DNA of 64,000 nt. Source: Hofstenia miamia (lineage: Eukaryota; Xenacoelomorpha; Acoela). The position numbers and the translations under genes are program-made. Shown in pieces: positions 22,040 through 33,764 of this stretch. Position 1 is the first letter of the stretch; each line of letters starts with the position of its first letter. Under the pieces are notes generated by a model, which worked only from the letters and a program-made list of their open reading frames with translations, had not been told where the DNA came from and did not search any database. The stretch spans positions 1,477,896 through 1,541,895 of the forward strand of contig SCFE01000034.1 of the NCBI GenBank assembly GCA_004352715.1, read 5' to 3'.

Positions 22040-23358
22040 TTGATTTGTTTCTTACAGTCTTTCCTGAGGTGCCCTTTGCTTCCTCAGATATGGCATTTCA
22101 AGTCCTTTCTTCTAATTTTCTTTATTGTTCCATCTTTCAGTTTCACCTTTATTATTTTGTCTTTGTGTCCAGCCTTCTGTATGGTAGTTTTATTTCCAAA
22201 TTTTTGGAATGTGTTTGTTACCATTGGTATTTTATTTGTTGCTGCTATCTCATTTATTCTGGTGTTATTTTCCATTGTTATTTGTATAGCCAGTCCTTTT
22301 CTTATCATTCAATCTAATGAATCTTCTGCATTGCAATTACTCTAGAATTGTTCTGTTATTGGTTCTGATAGTCCATTGCATATGTGAGAAAAGAGATTAT
22401 ATTTGGAGTAGGTCAGCTCTCTTGAACATAGTTTGAGCATTCTTTCCACTCATGACATGTAATCTCTCAAGGCGTCATGTTTATTCATTTTTATACCTCT
22501 CAGAATCATTCAATATTGATTTTTAAAACTCTCTGTGTCAAGTACCAAGTAATGCTGGTATGCTGCTCCACTCAAATATAATGGGAATCTTGCTGCTGCA
22601 ATTTACGGAACTTTACTTTCCTTCATATTCATTTCTAATGTTTGCAGCCATTCTGTGGGGGTAAGTAAATACTTATCTATTCTTCCTGTGAACTTAGGAT
22701 AATGGTACTTTGTCGTCATTCCTTTCAGATAATATGGAATTATTAAACATTGGTTTCACTTCTGTTTCCATTTCACACTTCAGTTTCAATTGTTTCATTA
22801 TGTTATCTACTATTTTTTGGACAAATTCCTCCTTGGTTTCAGGTTGCTTATTTTTGAACATTTCTGCATCTTCAGGCAGTTTTGTTATATTTAATATTTC
22901 TGCGTCTTTGATTGTAATCCTTTGCATCTCTTTTTGGTTTTGCCTCTTGTGGATATTTTCAGTTTCATTATTTAACATTAATAGTCACAGTTCATTTCTG
23001 TAACTATTGATTTCTAATTATTTTGTTTCATTTTCATCTCGATTTTCATTTCTTTATTAGCATCTGTTAACATTTCTATTTGTCTTTGAAATAGGTTTCT
23101 TTGTTCTTTTAGTCTCACACTGGTATCATCTCTCATTTCATTCAGTACTCTTTCTTTCTTAACATCCATTGATTCTATTTCTGATATTTTTTGTGTTAGT
23201 TTTTTAAACATTTCAGTTAATTCTCAATGCGAACTGTTAGCAGTATCAATTCTGCTGGGAACAGAACACTTCACTTTCAAGTGATGATGTGATATCTTGT
23301 GTCTGGGGAGTTTTCTAGGTTTAGACCTTGTCATATTTTTTTTCTGTGAGTATACCAT
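22040..23358 (-). pseudogene. Gypsy gag remnant
   Basis: This is the nucleocapsid-type polyprotein of the retrotransposon that packages its RNA. The ATG at 23358 starts MVYSQKKNMTRSKPRK, resembling the start of the gag at 62374. A Lys/Glu-rich coiled-coil region lies at 23211-23014 and a central capsid-like region at about 22700-22310. A zinc knuckle lies at about 22100-22060 and should read C-x2-C-x4-H-x4-C, but the second Cys codon is TGA. Many stops and frameshifts interrupt the frame. Plus-strand open frames over this stretch are hydrophobic antisense shadows. Confidence 0.78.
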
Positions 23359-23598
23359 TGTAGTCATTTAGCTATGAGTAGTCTTTCTGGTTCCGGTATT
23401 TCACTTGATTCTTATAGCTCTGTAGGTGCTTAACTTTGTATCAGTTACAATTAGATCAATACTTTGAGAAGAAACATCTATCTTAACTCATACTGTTTTT
23501 GTTTGCCAGTCTCTTGCTTCAGGGAGAGTCTTGTTTGACAAGAAGTACATCTTCTTTAACAGCTTTATTTTCTCTCTTTCCGTGTTTGCATGTATCAG

Positions 23599-23616
23599 GC
23601 GCCTCAACAGTCGCCA
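23599..23616 (-). promoter_or_regulatory. Primer binding site of element A
   Basis: Immediately after the LTR end (CTACA), the minus strand reads TGGCGACTGTTGAGGCGC. It begins with TGG to pair with a tRNA 3' CCA. Related words follow the LTRs ending at 26275, 41903 and 62102. Confidence 0.65.
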
Positions 23617-24854
23617 TGTAGAATCTGCACAAATAGTATAATAGACATATTCCAGTATCCCTGTAACAATTTCCTCTAAATTAACCCATTTAACCTATTG
23701 TACAATTCCAATTAATCCAAATTTCCACTCTAGTAGGTTAAGGTACAAACAACTTGCTTAGATTGGTAGTGGCAAGATATTTTGCAGGGTTGAAACCCAA
23801 CACCAACCAGTGCAACTCAAGGAGGAAGCTGGAATGGAAAAGGATTACCAGTTACCATGGAAGTGGTTGTGACTCACAAACAAAGCTCATGGTGCAGAGA
23901 TGTTCTCAGTGATTGTGTGTTGTGATTCCTTAGCAATTTTGTGCATTGATTGCTCTTGTTATAACCAATAACAGCAATAAATGAAAGTTCACAACTGGGA
24001 TGCATTAGCTTATTATTGATCTTACATATAGATAACCCTACATATATAAATAAATAAACAACTCTCAGGTACATGTGAACAATCAATATGGTCAGCAGAA
24101 ACTGGAAGTTTGATAGTCCTAATCTAAGGTCACATATAACACTAACTAACATGGTAGTTAAAATAAACAACATATAATACAGTTTGGGGCTTGTAGGCAC
24201 CTCATATGTGCAATACAGTTTATTATAATTCCTTAACAATTTGATCAAAAAGGGTTAGCCTAATGGTAGCTGTCCAGCTATTTGATGACAAGTTTTATTA
24301 TAGCAAATGAATCAATTGGAAAGCTACAATGAGTAAAAATCCCTACACTTAAACCTAACCTAAGAGCACACAGGATTTCGGCTGCAAGCTGCACTGCATT
24401 TTGAGTGTGCATCTGCTCCAAGAATCTCTTTATTCGAATCTGGGGACCACCAAATGACTACTCATGCACTCAGACGTTTAGCTTTCCATTGACAATAGTA
24501 ATCAAACCTGATAATACAATAAAAGAAATCAAATGAAATGAATTCATCACCAAATAAATCCATTGTACACTATTTATAACCATATTGCACAAACAATTAA
24601 ACAATCAGCAGGTACCTGTTTGTAAATTCAAATTTGTTTACAATTTGTTCATTGTCTGCTTTCAGTTATGCAGCATCATCTAATTAGCCAAACCATTTTG
24701 CTGATAAATGCAATTTTGAAACTACACAAATTGTTTTACAAAAATTAAAAGATAATAATTGTGTTTGTACAAAAGTATAATTAAATCACAAGTTTTACTG
24801 ATAGTCGTGGTTACTTCTATATATTATTCTTTTGTTCTACACCGTTATGCCACA
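23617..24854 (-). repeat. Type B LTR, complete (1238 bp)
   Basis: On the minus strand it runs from TGTGGCATAACGG at 24854 to ATTCTACA at 23617, the TG...CA ends expected of an LTR. A TATA-like TATAAATAG is at about 24577. Relatives lie at 2254-2590, 27421-28027 and 60838-62102. Confidence 0.8.
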
Positions 24855-24881
24855 TTAGTGATTTCATTCAATTTAAAAAAG

Positions 24882-25270
24882 TCAATGCTCTAAGAATCTT
24901 TTGTTTGACTCTGACAGTTGTTGGCTGAGTGTCTTAACTTTCTGTTGAAATATTTCACTCTGTCTATCTAGTTTTGTTTGCATCTCAACTTTGAGTTCAC
25001 TCAGCATATTTTCACTTTGCTGTTCCATCTGTTGAACTTTCTCTGTTAACTGCCTTATTTTGTTTTTTAACAACGTCTCTATTTCATTACTCTTCCTCAA
25101 AATTTCGAGGATTTCTTGGGGGACATTTGTAATGTTTGTAACTCCCTCGCAGGGGACAAGTCTATATCTTCGGAGTGTGAGGTTGAGCATGATGCTATTG
25201 GGGTTACCACTCTGGGTGCTGTCTTCTTTGCACTGCCTGTTCTTCCTGTATAGGTCATTATTTTAAAGTC
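24882..25270 (-). pseudogene. Gypsy gag N-terminus, truncated (element B)
   Basis: The minus strand opens near 25270 with MTYTGRTGSAKKTAPR and continues after a frame change. It then has a heptad-like coiled coil rich in Gln, Glu and Leu (LRKSNEIETLLKNKIRQLTE and following residues), ending in SNKRFLEH at 24882. The related frame at 41215-41760 carries on beyond this point, so this copy is cut short. The type B LTR of element A begins 28 bases further on. This suggests that element A inserted into this gag. Confidence 0.65.
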
Positions 25271-25378
25271 ATTCATAGTAACTTCCCCTATCAGTTGCGA
25301 TTATTTGTACTTGTTGTGGTGCAATATGATTAAATTGAGTTCTCCGCTAACTATCGAATTATCTTTGTTATAACAACC

Positions 25379-26076
25379 CAGTTGCTTTGATTACAGTATC
25401 TTAACTAAGAAGTGGTAGTGTCGGGAGTATCCAAGTTGTGTTACTGATTGCACAGTTGGCGCCTGTGGTTGAGTGTAGAAAAAATTTTTTATTCTGAGAA
25501 GAAACAACTATCTTGACTCAGAAAAAAATTTTTTTTCCAGATCCTTGCTGTTTTTGTGAGCTGTCACAGTCGCCATGTAGTATCTTCTAATAGGCTTTGA
25601 TATCCACTTCCTCCATTATACTATTATAATCTGTGTGGTATACTAGCAGGTAGGGGTGCACTAATCTTCAGCTGCTTAGCTTCTATATTATTGAACTCCA
25701 ATAACTATAATTAATGGACGATATAACAAGCAATATCTAGGTGACGAAGCCCTGCAGCATCTTTACCAACTGTTAATGATTGGGCATCCGCCCGAAGCTG
25801 ATCTCTAAATCGAGTAACAACCACTTCCTTCCATTTCCAATGATTCCACCTCTCAGCTCAGTGAAGCAACTTATGTGTGCCCTATCCTAGCTCGGTGCTT
25901 ACTCAAGGCTCGACACAACTCGACTTAGTCTCAGTTTGTAAAGTATACTGTATACTTGCAACCTCGATTTTCACTAGCTGCTTAAATAAATATACAGTTG
26001 GCCATTACTGATATATGTTGGTTTTTTTTTAAAAAAGACAAATAAATAGCATCTTCCTTACCTACATGTAATAATC
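25379..26076. repeat. 698-base duplication, first copy
   Basis: This is repeated at 26078-26775 with a single N between the copies. I see one base difference (CAGTTGG versus CAATTGG near the right end). It covers the leader, the primer binding site and half of the type A LTR. The single-N join suggests a false duplication in the assembly. Confidence 0.9.
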
Positions 26077-26077
26077 N

Positions 26078-26775
26078 CAGTTGCTTTGATTACAGTATCT
26101 TAACTAAGAAGTGGTAGTGTCGGGAGTATCCAAGTTGTGTTACTGATTGCACAGTTGGCGCCTGTGGTTGAGTGTAGAAAAAATTTTTTATTCTGAGAAG
26201 AAACAACTATCTTGACTCAGAAAAAAATTTTTTTTCCAGATCCTTGCTGTTTTTGTGAGCTGTCACAGTCGCCATGTAGTATCTTCTAATAGGCTTTGAT
26301 ATCCACTTCCTCCATTATACTATTATAATCTGTGTGGTATACTAGCAGGTAGGGGTGCACTAATCTTCAGCTGCTTAGCTTCTATATTATTGAACTCCAA
26401 TAACTATAATTAATGGACGATATAACAAGCAATATCTAGGTGACGAAGCCCTGCAGCATCTTTACCAACTGTTAATGATTGGGCATCCGCCCGAAGCTGA
26501 TCTCTAAATCGAGTAACAACCACTTCCTTCCATTTCCAATGATTCCACCTCTCAGCTCAGTGAAGCAACTTATGTGTGCCCTATCCTAGCTCGGTGCTTA
26601 CTCAAGGCTCGACACAACTCGACTTAGTCTCAGTTTGTAAAGTATACTGTATACTTGCAACCTCGATTTTCACTAGCTGCTTAAATAAATATACAATTGG
26701 CCATTACTGATATATGTTGGTTTTTTTTTAAAAAAGACAAATAAATAGCATCTTCCTTACCTACATGTAATAATC
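26078..26775. repeat. 698-base duplication, second copy
   Basis: This is the second copy of 25379-26076. It continues without a break into the rest of the type A LTR, so it is the copy in native context. Confidence 0.9.
26257..26274 (-). promoter_or_regulatory. Primer binding site of element B
   Basis: The minus strand reads TGGCGACTGTGACAGCTC directly after the LTR end. The same site is duplicated at 25558-25575. Confidence 0.65.
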
Positions 26776-27414
26776 GATACATACAAGGTCACATTATTGG
26801 TCAAATTATAGTCATGAATTTGGATCTAGTTTAATATAAATACAAAATCCTATTTTTGGCTTACTAGCCTTATATCAACTTTATTATCGCTCGTACATGT
26901 AAGAAAGGATTGGTAGTTAGCTAAAAGGAAATAAAAACTCCTAATCGTACACTTAACCTAAGTGCAGGTTCATGGCTTGAAACAAGGAACCTAGAATCGT
27001 TCCCATTATGGGATCCTCACCACTACTGAACACCAACTGTTTCATGGAACATCTTATTTAATAATCAAACTGTAATGAAACTAAAGATTAGAATTCCAAA
27101 GAATTTTCTTCAACAATCATTACAATGATTTATAGTAAAATTCAAAAAATACCTGTCAATTTCAAATTATTCGTCTGCCAAGATGGCTAAAAATAATGGA
27201 AGCGAATTCGCCCCCTTCGTTTCACCAAATTAGTCTAATCCACAGATACTAATAATATTTCTTTTACTGATAATTTCTTAGTTGCATAATACAAAATTAA
27301 TCTAGGATGATAACTAATTTTATAATTTTTTTTTATTTGCATTCTAATTCGATCTTAGTTCTTCTTGACTGACTGTTTTCTTTAGCAGCTTGATTTGTTT
27401 TGGATTATGCTACA
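26275..27414 (-). repeat. Type A LTR, complete (1140 bp)
   Basis: On the minus strand it runs from TGTAGCATAATCC at 27414 to GATACTACA at 26275, so the ends are TGTAG...CTACA. It is followed by a primer binding site and gag, which makes it a 5' LTR. This is the best reference copy for the LTRs at 2620, 36270, 37325, 39250, 40355, 41903 and 42663. Confidence 0.85.
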
Positions 27415-27420
27415 ATATGT

Positions 27421-28027
27421 TCTTATTATTTCAAATGAATCAATTGGAAAGCTAAGTGATGAAAAACCCCTATTCATACACTTAACTTATGAACACACTT
27501 TCATAGTTAGGCTACTGACTGCACACTTATATAGATATTAGTAATGCTGAGTGCAGCATTACCAGAATTCCTTTAATTGAATTTGGGGAACCTGAGTACT
27601 ACTCATGTGCTCTTATGTTTAGCTTTCTGTTGTCATTAATAATCAAACCTGACAATATAAAAAAGATAAATTCATTGAAACTAAATTCATCACTCACTAA
27701 ATCTATTACAACCTATTTATAATCAAAATTCACAAACAGATAAATAATTAACATGCACCTCTTTTTAATTTCAAAATTGTTTACGATGCTTTCCTCTGTA
27801 ATATTATGCAATATCATTACTCAATTAGCTTTAGCAGTTTCATCTTTTTCTTTTTGTCAAACAATTTGCTGACAACCAATATCTTGCAACTACACTTAAA
27901 ATTGTTTTACAAATTATAAGAAAGGATAAATGCCTTGTTACAAAGATTATAATTAAATCAAAGTTTTTGATAGTCTTAGTTTCTTTTCTTTTATTGTATT
28001 TCTTTGTTACTACCACATTATGCCACA
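27421..28027 (-). repeat. Type B LTR fragment (5' part)
   Basis: It begins with TGTGGCATAATGTGG at 28027 on the minus strand and follows the complete type B LTR down to about 27421. There the type A LTR takes over. Element B therefore appears inserted in this LTR. Confidence 0.75.
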
Positions 28028-28944
28028 ATTGTCACAGAGAAGATAAGAAAGTCATCTATGTAAGCTGTAATTCCATTGTCTATTGAGGTTTGATCATTTA
28101 AGAGGACCTTCATGATGTATCATTGGAAGGTCATGGGAGCATTACAAAGGCCAAAAGCCATATATAGTCACTCAAATAATCTGTGAGGCATGATGAAAGC
28201 AGTTTTTTGATGTCTAACTCTCCTAATTGGACCAGCTTCTAATGATGTGGTTCCACTCATAGGCGTTCTAGTAATGAGAACTCAAATGAAACTGTATCTA
28301 CTGTTTTCAGTGATATTTTCACGTTTTGATCTTCTTTGATGATCAGTATTCTGGACAAGTAATTGATCATGCAGTTATTTTCAGTGAGAAAGTCTTGATC
28401 AAGTATCATCTTGTATGGAAGTGGTTGGCTACGAGTGTTGACTCTACAGATATCATGTTGGAATTTTGACGTGTTGTATTTAAATTAGCACTTTTCAGAT
28501 GACGCCTTTTATATTGATGTAGTTACCAGGAGCATTAATGAGTCACGTTTCTTCTTTCTCCATGTTATCATGTGTTCCTCCAATTTCTGTAGCACAGGTA
28601 TCTACCATTAAGTTGATTGATGCTCGAGTGTTGACAGTGGCCTTTATATTAATTCTATTTGTGGAAAGTGGAATGAGGTTTCTTTCTGAGTGGTTGGTAA
28701 TTATTAGGCACTCTTCATTGCCATTTGGGGCCAATGCCCTTGTTAGTCTAAAGATTCTTATTTGCTTTGACATGCCATTTCTTCTGTGTCTTCAACAGGA
28801 TTGAAGCCTTTGTTGCTTATGGCATATACAACGGTTTTGCAGTCCGGCTTTAGATGTCCTTGTTGGCTGCATTGACAGCATCTGAATTTTTCCAAGTTTG
28901 TCAGTTTTTGAAAGGTCCTAATATATATATATATATATATATAT
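28028..28944 (-). pseudogene. Gypsy gag-pol remnant (element C)
   Basis: From high to low coordinates there is a zinc knuckle at about 28890-28845 (RCCQCSQQGHLKPDC, an intact C-x2-C-x4-H-x4-C). A protease region has MVDTCATE near 28600 in place of D-T-G-A, so the active site is altered. An RT part follows with KTAF, then AFGLCNAPMTFQ and AYIDDFLIFSV at about 28160-28030, an intact YxDD box. The frame is broken by several stops. Immediately after the RT box the sequence joins the start of a type B LTR, so the rest of RT, RNase H and integrase is deleted. Confidence 0.8.
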
Positions 28945-29403
28945 NNNNNNNNNNNNNNNNNNNNNNNNNNNNNNNNNNNNNNNNNNNNNNNNNNNNNNNN
29001 NNNNNNNNNNNNNNNNNNNNNNNNNNNNNNNNNNNNNNNNNNNNNNNNNNNNNNNNNNNNNNNNNNNNNNNNNNNNNNNNNNNNNNNNNNNNNNNNNNNN
29101 NNNNNNNNNNNNNNNNNNNNNNNNNNNNNNNNNNNNNNNNNNNNNNNNNNNNNNNNNNNNNNNNNNNNNNNNNNNNNNNNNNNNNNNNNNNNNNNNNNNN
29201 NNNNNNNNNNNNNNNNNNNNNNNNNNNNNNNNNNNNNNNNNNNNNNNNNNNNNNNNNNNNNNNNNNNNNNNNNNNNNNNNNNNNNNNNNNNNNNNNNNNN
29301 NNNNNNNNNNNNNNNNNNNNNNNNNNNNNNNNNNNNNNNNNNNNNNNNNNNNNNNNNNNNNNNNNNNNNNNNNNNNNNNNNNNNNNNNNNNNNNNNNNNN
29401 NNN
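28945..29403. other. Assembly gap
   Basis: 459 N with (TA)n on both sides. It probably hides the start of the gag of element C. Confidence 0.99.
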
Positions 29404-30389
29404 ATATATATATATATATATACTGTATATATTTTCATTATTTTTCCATAGATTAATACAGAATAATGTTTATGAAAAAGCATGTTCATGAAATATAATT
29501 ATTACTATTGTAGATATGCTTAAAAATAATAATTCAGTATCTCTACCAACAAGGACGTTATTATTAGCAACATCCTACGAATCGAATAGCAAATACACTT
29601 GGAATTCCAAAGATCATTACAAAATCTGCTAATTTTTGGGACTATTTTAAATGTTTCTTGTTCTTGGGATTGTGGGCACAACTGGATAAATATGAAATTA
29701 ACTTTTTATTTTTTAAGTTGATTGCAAATATTGGTACTTACATAATTCTTGTCTGTAGACTTTTCAAACATGCTGTTTTTTGTTACTATCAACTGGCTTC
29801 ATGATTGCTCTTACACTGCTGAGCTAGTAGAAATTGAATATGAACAAATTCAAAAGCCTTCACTTAAACGAAACACACTCAATTCCTATGAAATGAAAAT
29901 CGGTTTTTCCATTGCTGGTTATGGTTATACACTTGCATAAGAGTACTACAAGAATTTATAGTAACCTGTTATGAATTCACGGAGCTTGTAAATCAAGGGC
30001 TTTTGCCAAATCCTTCACATGAATTCTATAAATATGCTTCATATGTTATTCTTACCATCTTCTAACTGGTATCAAAGTACTACAAGACTACAAAAGAGAT
30101 ATAAGCATAACTGTGATTATGATTTTTAAAATTTTTTTTAATAGCTAGGCTGTGCTTTTGTTGTGCAAATTCTCTTTTATCATCAAAAATAGTTTATTAA
30201 TGCCAAAAGTTAAATCTTCTGCAGAGACTTTTACAAAATAAATTACTTTTAAAGTTAAATACATAAATTTACATAGTTTTATTGTGATTCTCTTGCTTCT
30301 TTACTTATTTAAGTATACACACATTTTGAACTAATGAAGGCCTTTGATTTAATCTCAATGAATGAATGATTGTCACTGCTGTTGTAATA
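29404..30389. other. No recognised gene
   Basis: After (TA)n I see only AT-rich sequence. A 63-codon frame at 29749-29940 (plus) matches nothing I know. Confidence 0.5.
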
Positions 30390-30700
30390 AGCTCTCCTTG
30401 ATTTGTCATAGGCATTTTTATGACAAATGAGTACTTCGGTTCAAATTTAGGAGGAAGGGTAGGGTTATGTTGGGTCTCCATATCATTCAGGTCAGGCTTA
30501 GGGCTAGTGTTTTGTACTCTGAAAATGTGTATATTTGCAAAAATACAGATTTTCACTCAAGCTATTACTAATATGTTGTTTTTATTTTGTAAATATGTTG
30601 CTATACATGAATATTTGTTTATTCGTTGAAGTAATTGAAATTATTTGCAATGAACATCTTATAATATTTGTTTAAATATATTTGCTGAAAAAGAATTGTA
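30390..30700 (-). repeat. Segment R without a GPCR
   Basis: This is homologous to 10020-10345 in inverse orientation and to 33320-33650. Shared words include TTAGGAGGAAG, GGGTTATGTTGGGTCTC and TATTACTAATAT. Unlike the other three copies, no receptor follows on its GPCR-proximal side (above 30700). Confidence 0.65.
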
Positions 30701-32449
30701 GTTTAAAAAAAACATTTTACACTTAAAATTCCGTGTTCTGTATTAAAGTTAAATATCAAAATATTAAAGCAATAAAGCGATATATATATATATAAAGTTT
30801 CCCATTGTATGATATATAACAATATATTTATTTTGTTTTGAGTTTATAGTAATTTTGAAAACCTAAGCAAGAAATAAATAAACAAAAATTTTATTGTACA
30901 CTAAATTGAAATTTGATAGTGCTATGTTTGCTTATTTAATGTCTATTTAGTACTGCAATTTTATGTCGTTTGAACTTAATTATTAAAATATAGTCCTAAG
31001 TGAATATACTGTAAGTATGCAGTATATATAAGCGATTAATTTTTGCTTTGAAAATGAGTCGAGTTTGTGTCGTTTCTGTAAATGTTCAATTTTGGTTGCA
31101 GATTTTGACACGTTTTTTTTGCCTCCTGAATTTGCAGTGTTTACTGGGTCACATTACAATCATGCATTTAGTAGCTCTCATTTTGCATTTTAAAATCTCA
31201 ATAAAGCTAAAGCTTTTAAGAAATATTCTCTAAATGTTTCCATTATATTTCCACAACAAAAATTTAAAAAACATTGTGTTTTCATTATGTTTCCACAGCA
31301 AATCATCAAAAAACATAATGTTTCCACTGTGTGGATCTTTCAAGATCTTGCACGAACTTGCCAAGTTATCGTGTGGAAATATTATGTTTCCATTGTGTAA
31401 ATGATATGTTTGGTGTCATAAGGATACGTTTATATTGAACAGCAATACTACATCAAGAAGTATAGTTTTTTGTAATTCTTTAAAACTTTTTTTCACTTGG
31501 TACCTTTGTGCCATACTTTATGACAATAGCATTACTATATCAAAAATAATCCTGGGGGTATTTTTACTCCCTTGTGAAACTAACGTACATTAGAAAGGTT
31601 GCGAGGATTAGGGTTAAGGAAGCTCCATCAATTTCTGGGCATAGCAAGAAATTTAATAGGGAGAATGAATTCTACCCCCAATTCGAATAGAGCTAAGGAG
31701 GCGTACCAGTTTTTTACAAGCATTTGTATTTTTATTCCAATGCAGTTGAAATTTGTAATAAATATGTAGAGTAAGAAAAGAGTATTTTATTCATGAAAGT
31801 TTTTCCGTTTTTTTGTCATATTCTTTGTGCGACTGAGTTTAGCGTACACCCTTATAGTTTTGTCATTTTTCAAATTCTAAATCGATTTCTTACTGATAAA
31901 GTTACAACAGTGAAACATGGTTTATTGAACAGTAGAAAGTCATATGTAAAACTTGTCGAAGCAGTTTTCCCATTTTCACTCTCAGACATTTTACAATTCG
32001 TCATCAGTCAAATGCAGAACACTAAGCAATTGCTGTAATTCTATTATTCACCCTTAATATAAAACAATGATTTATAAAGTCACCTTGAATCGAATTTTAT
32101 ATCGGGATAAGTTTTACTTTTATGGATTAATTTAAACTATGTTATGTTGATTATTCAACATAGATATTGAAACTCTCAAAGACCTAATGTTTGAATGACC
32201 CCCCCCAAAATATCACAAAAACATATTCACATATTTTCAGACTTACTTACAAGAAATGACGGCATTTGTCATTTTCGGCATGTACATATTTTTTTAAAAT
32301 GAGCCTATTTGTTATTTTCCGCATGTAAAAATTTTTGTCATCTCATGTAAAGGACATCTTTGATAAAATAAATGAAAATCTTAGCTCCCTTTTCTTCTTA
32401 GACAGGCTGACTTGCTTTACTATTCTAGCATGCATCTAGCCAAACCATA
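30701..32449. other. No recognised gene
   Basis: A short (TA)n lies at about 30780. A local cluster of TTTCCAC/AACATAATG words lies at 31240-31400. Small open frames at 31048 and 31793 look like chance. Confidence 0.45.
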
Positions 32450-33680
32450 TTTATAATCTTCCACATGCTTGGTAGTGTACTTTGGAGTATATAGTAAATC
32501 CTTGTTTTTCAATGGCAGGCCTTAGTTACCAACACTTCATGATATGTGTTAGGAACATTGTGATGAGCATTCTATTATTTGATAATACTAGAAATTTAAA
32601 ATCCGAATCTAAATTGCTTCTTATAATACACAATGCTTGGGTTTTAACATGCAGTTCCGCTAAAAAACAGGTGGGCCAGTTGTTGACAAGAAGAGTTCCA
32701 ATCTCGCTATCCTTATGCAAATCATTGCAAACTTAACGCAGTTCAAATGGTGGCAGCTGAAACGCAATGATTGACTGATTGTAACATAGATGTGTAGAGT
32801 AATGATTATTCCAACCTTGCATGTCATTGGGATGTTCTATCAATTTGACATGACTGACTGATTTGTGGTGATTAACAACATGCTTTAGTTTTCTTTGCTG
32901 TCAAACCTGAGCCATCAGTAATAGCAAGTTTATCATTTTGAACAGTTCTTGGATATAAAACTATCTCCCAAAGCAAATGGTGCATTTCGCATAAATAGGC
33001 TACCTTTCTTACTCTGCTGCTTTTGATATAAAACTGGAAATGCAATGATGTTCATTTTGGATAAATGACCACAACAGGTGTAGACTTATAAGGTAACATT
33101 GACAAGTGAGTTTCAGAAGATACAGAAATATCTCACTATGTGAACACCCTCCTTTTATCCTTTTGTTTCAATCTCAAGATTGGCTTTATCACTCGCTTTC
33201 TATGAGAAATGCTACTATTTTAAAAGATGTGCTTAAAATGCAAACGCTATATCACAAGCGTTCTGTGTGAATGCAACCTTAAGCAAATCAAATCTTTTGA
33301 AATTAGTGTTATGAGGCCAAATGAGCAAATCGGCTTAAATTTTAGGAGGAAGAGGCGGGTTATGTTGGGTCTCGATATTATTCAGGTTAAGGTTAGGGTT
33401 AGTGTTTCGTGCTTTAAAAATGTGTATTATATTTGAAACAATATTGCTTTTTACTCAAGTTATTACTAATATTTTCATTGTTATTTTGTGGAAATGTTGC
33501 TATAAATGCATATTTATTTGTTAATTAATTGAACTTATCTTTAGTGAACATCTTACAATAATGCTTTAAATATTTTTTCTTAAACAAACTCAACCTTGTG
33601 GTGGAATAATATTCTAAAAATATTGGGCCTTAAAAAAGAATTATAATTTCAAAAAATATAGCGCTTCTACATTCTTTATT
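32450..33680 (-). repeat. Segment R beside GPCR copy 2, interrupted
   Basis: The proximal part (33680-33320) matches the region directly after GPCR copy 1. The distal part (32760-32450) matches 10390-10650. Between them is about 550 bases absent from copy 1. The motif GGTTAAGGTTAGGGTTAGTG is at about 33386. A plus-strand frame at 32482-32736 (MAGLSYQHF, FDNTRNLKSESKL) parallels the one in copy 1, and I cannot assign it. Confidence 0.65.
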
Positions 33681-33764
33681 TCAACAATCAAATTTACAAA
33701 ATTATTTGAATTACAAAATAATTTGAATAATACAGTATTGAATAACTTTGATTAGACTTGATAT

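Larger units (their letters stand above)
20777..24854 (-). mobile_element. Ty3/Gypsy retrotransposon A (type B LTR), decayed
   Basis: Reading from high to low coordinates: a complete 5' LTR (24854-23617), a primer binding site (23616-23599), gag (23358-22040) and part of pol (21999-20911). The order LTR-gag-RT-RNase H is the Ty3/Gypsy order. The protease and first half of the reverse transcriptase are absent. The 3' end lies in the gap. Confidence 0.8.

Noticed and set aside
20910-22345. Several plus-strand hydrophobic frames (about 66-101 codons) that look like membrane proteins
   Set aside because: They are antisense to the gag-pol remnant on the minus strand; Phe/Ile/Ser richness comes from reading A-rich coding sequence backwards.
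29749-29940. 63-codon plus-strand frame as a small gene
   Set aside because: No signal peptide, domain or second copy was seen, and the length is expected by chance in sequence of this composition.
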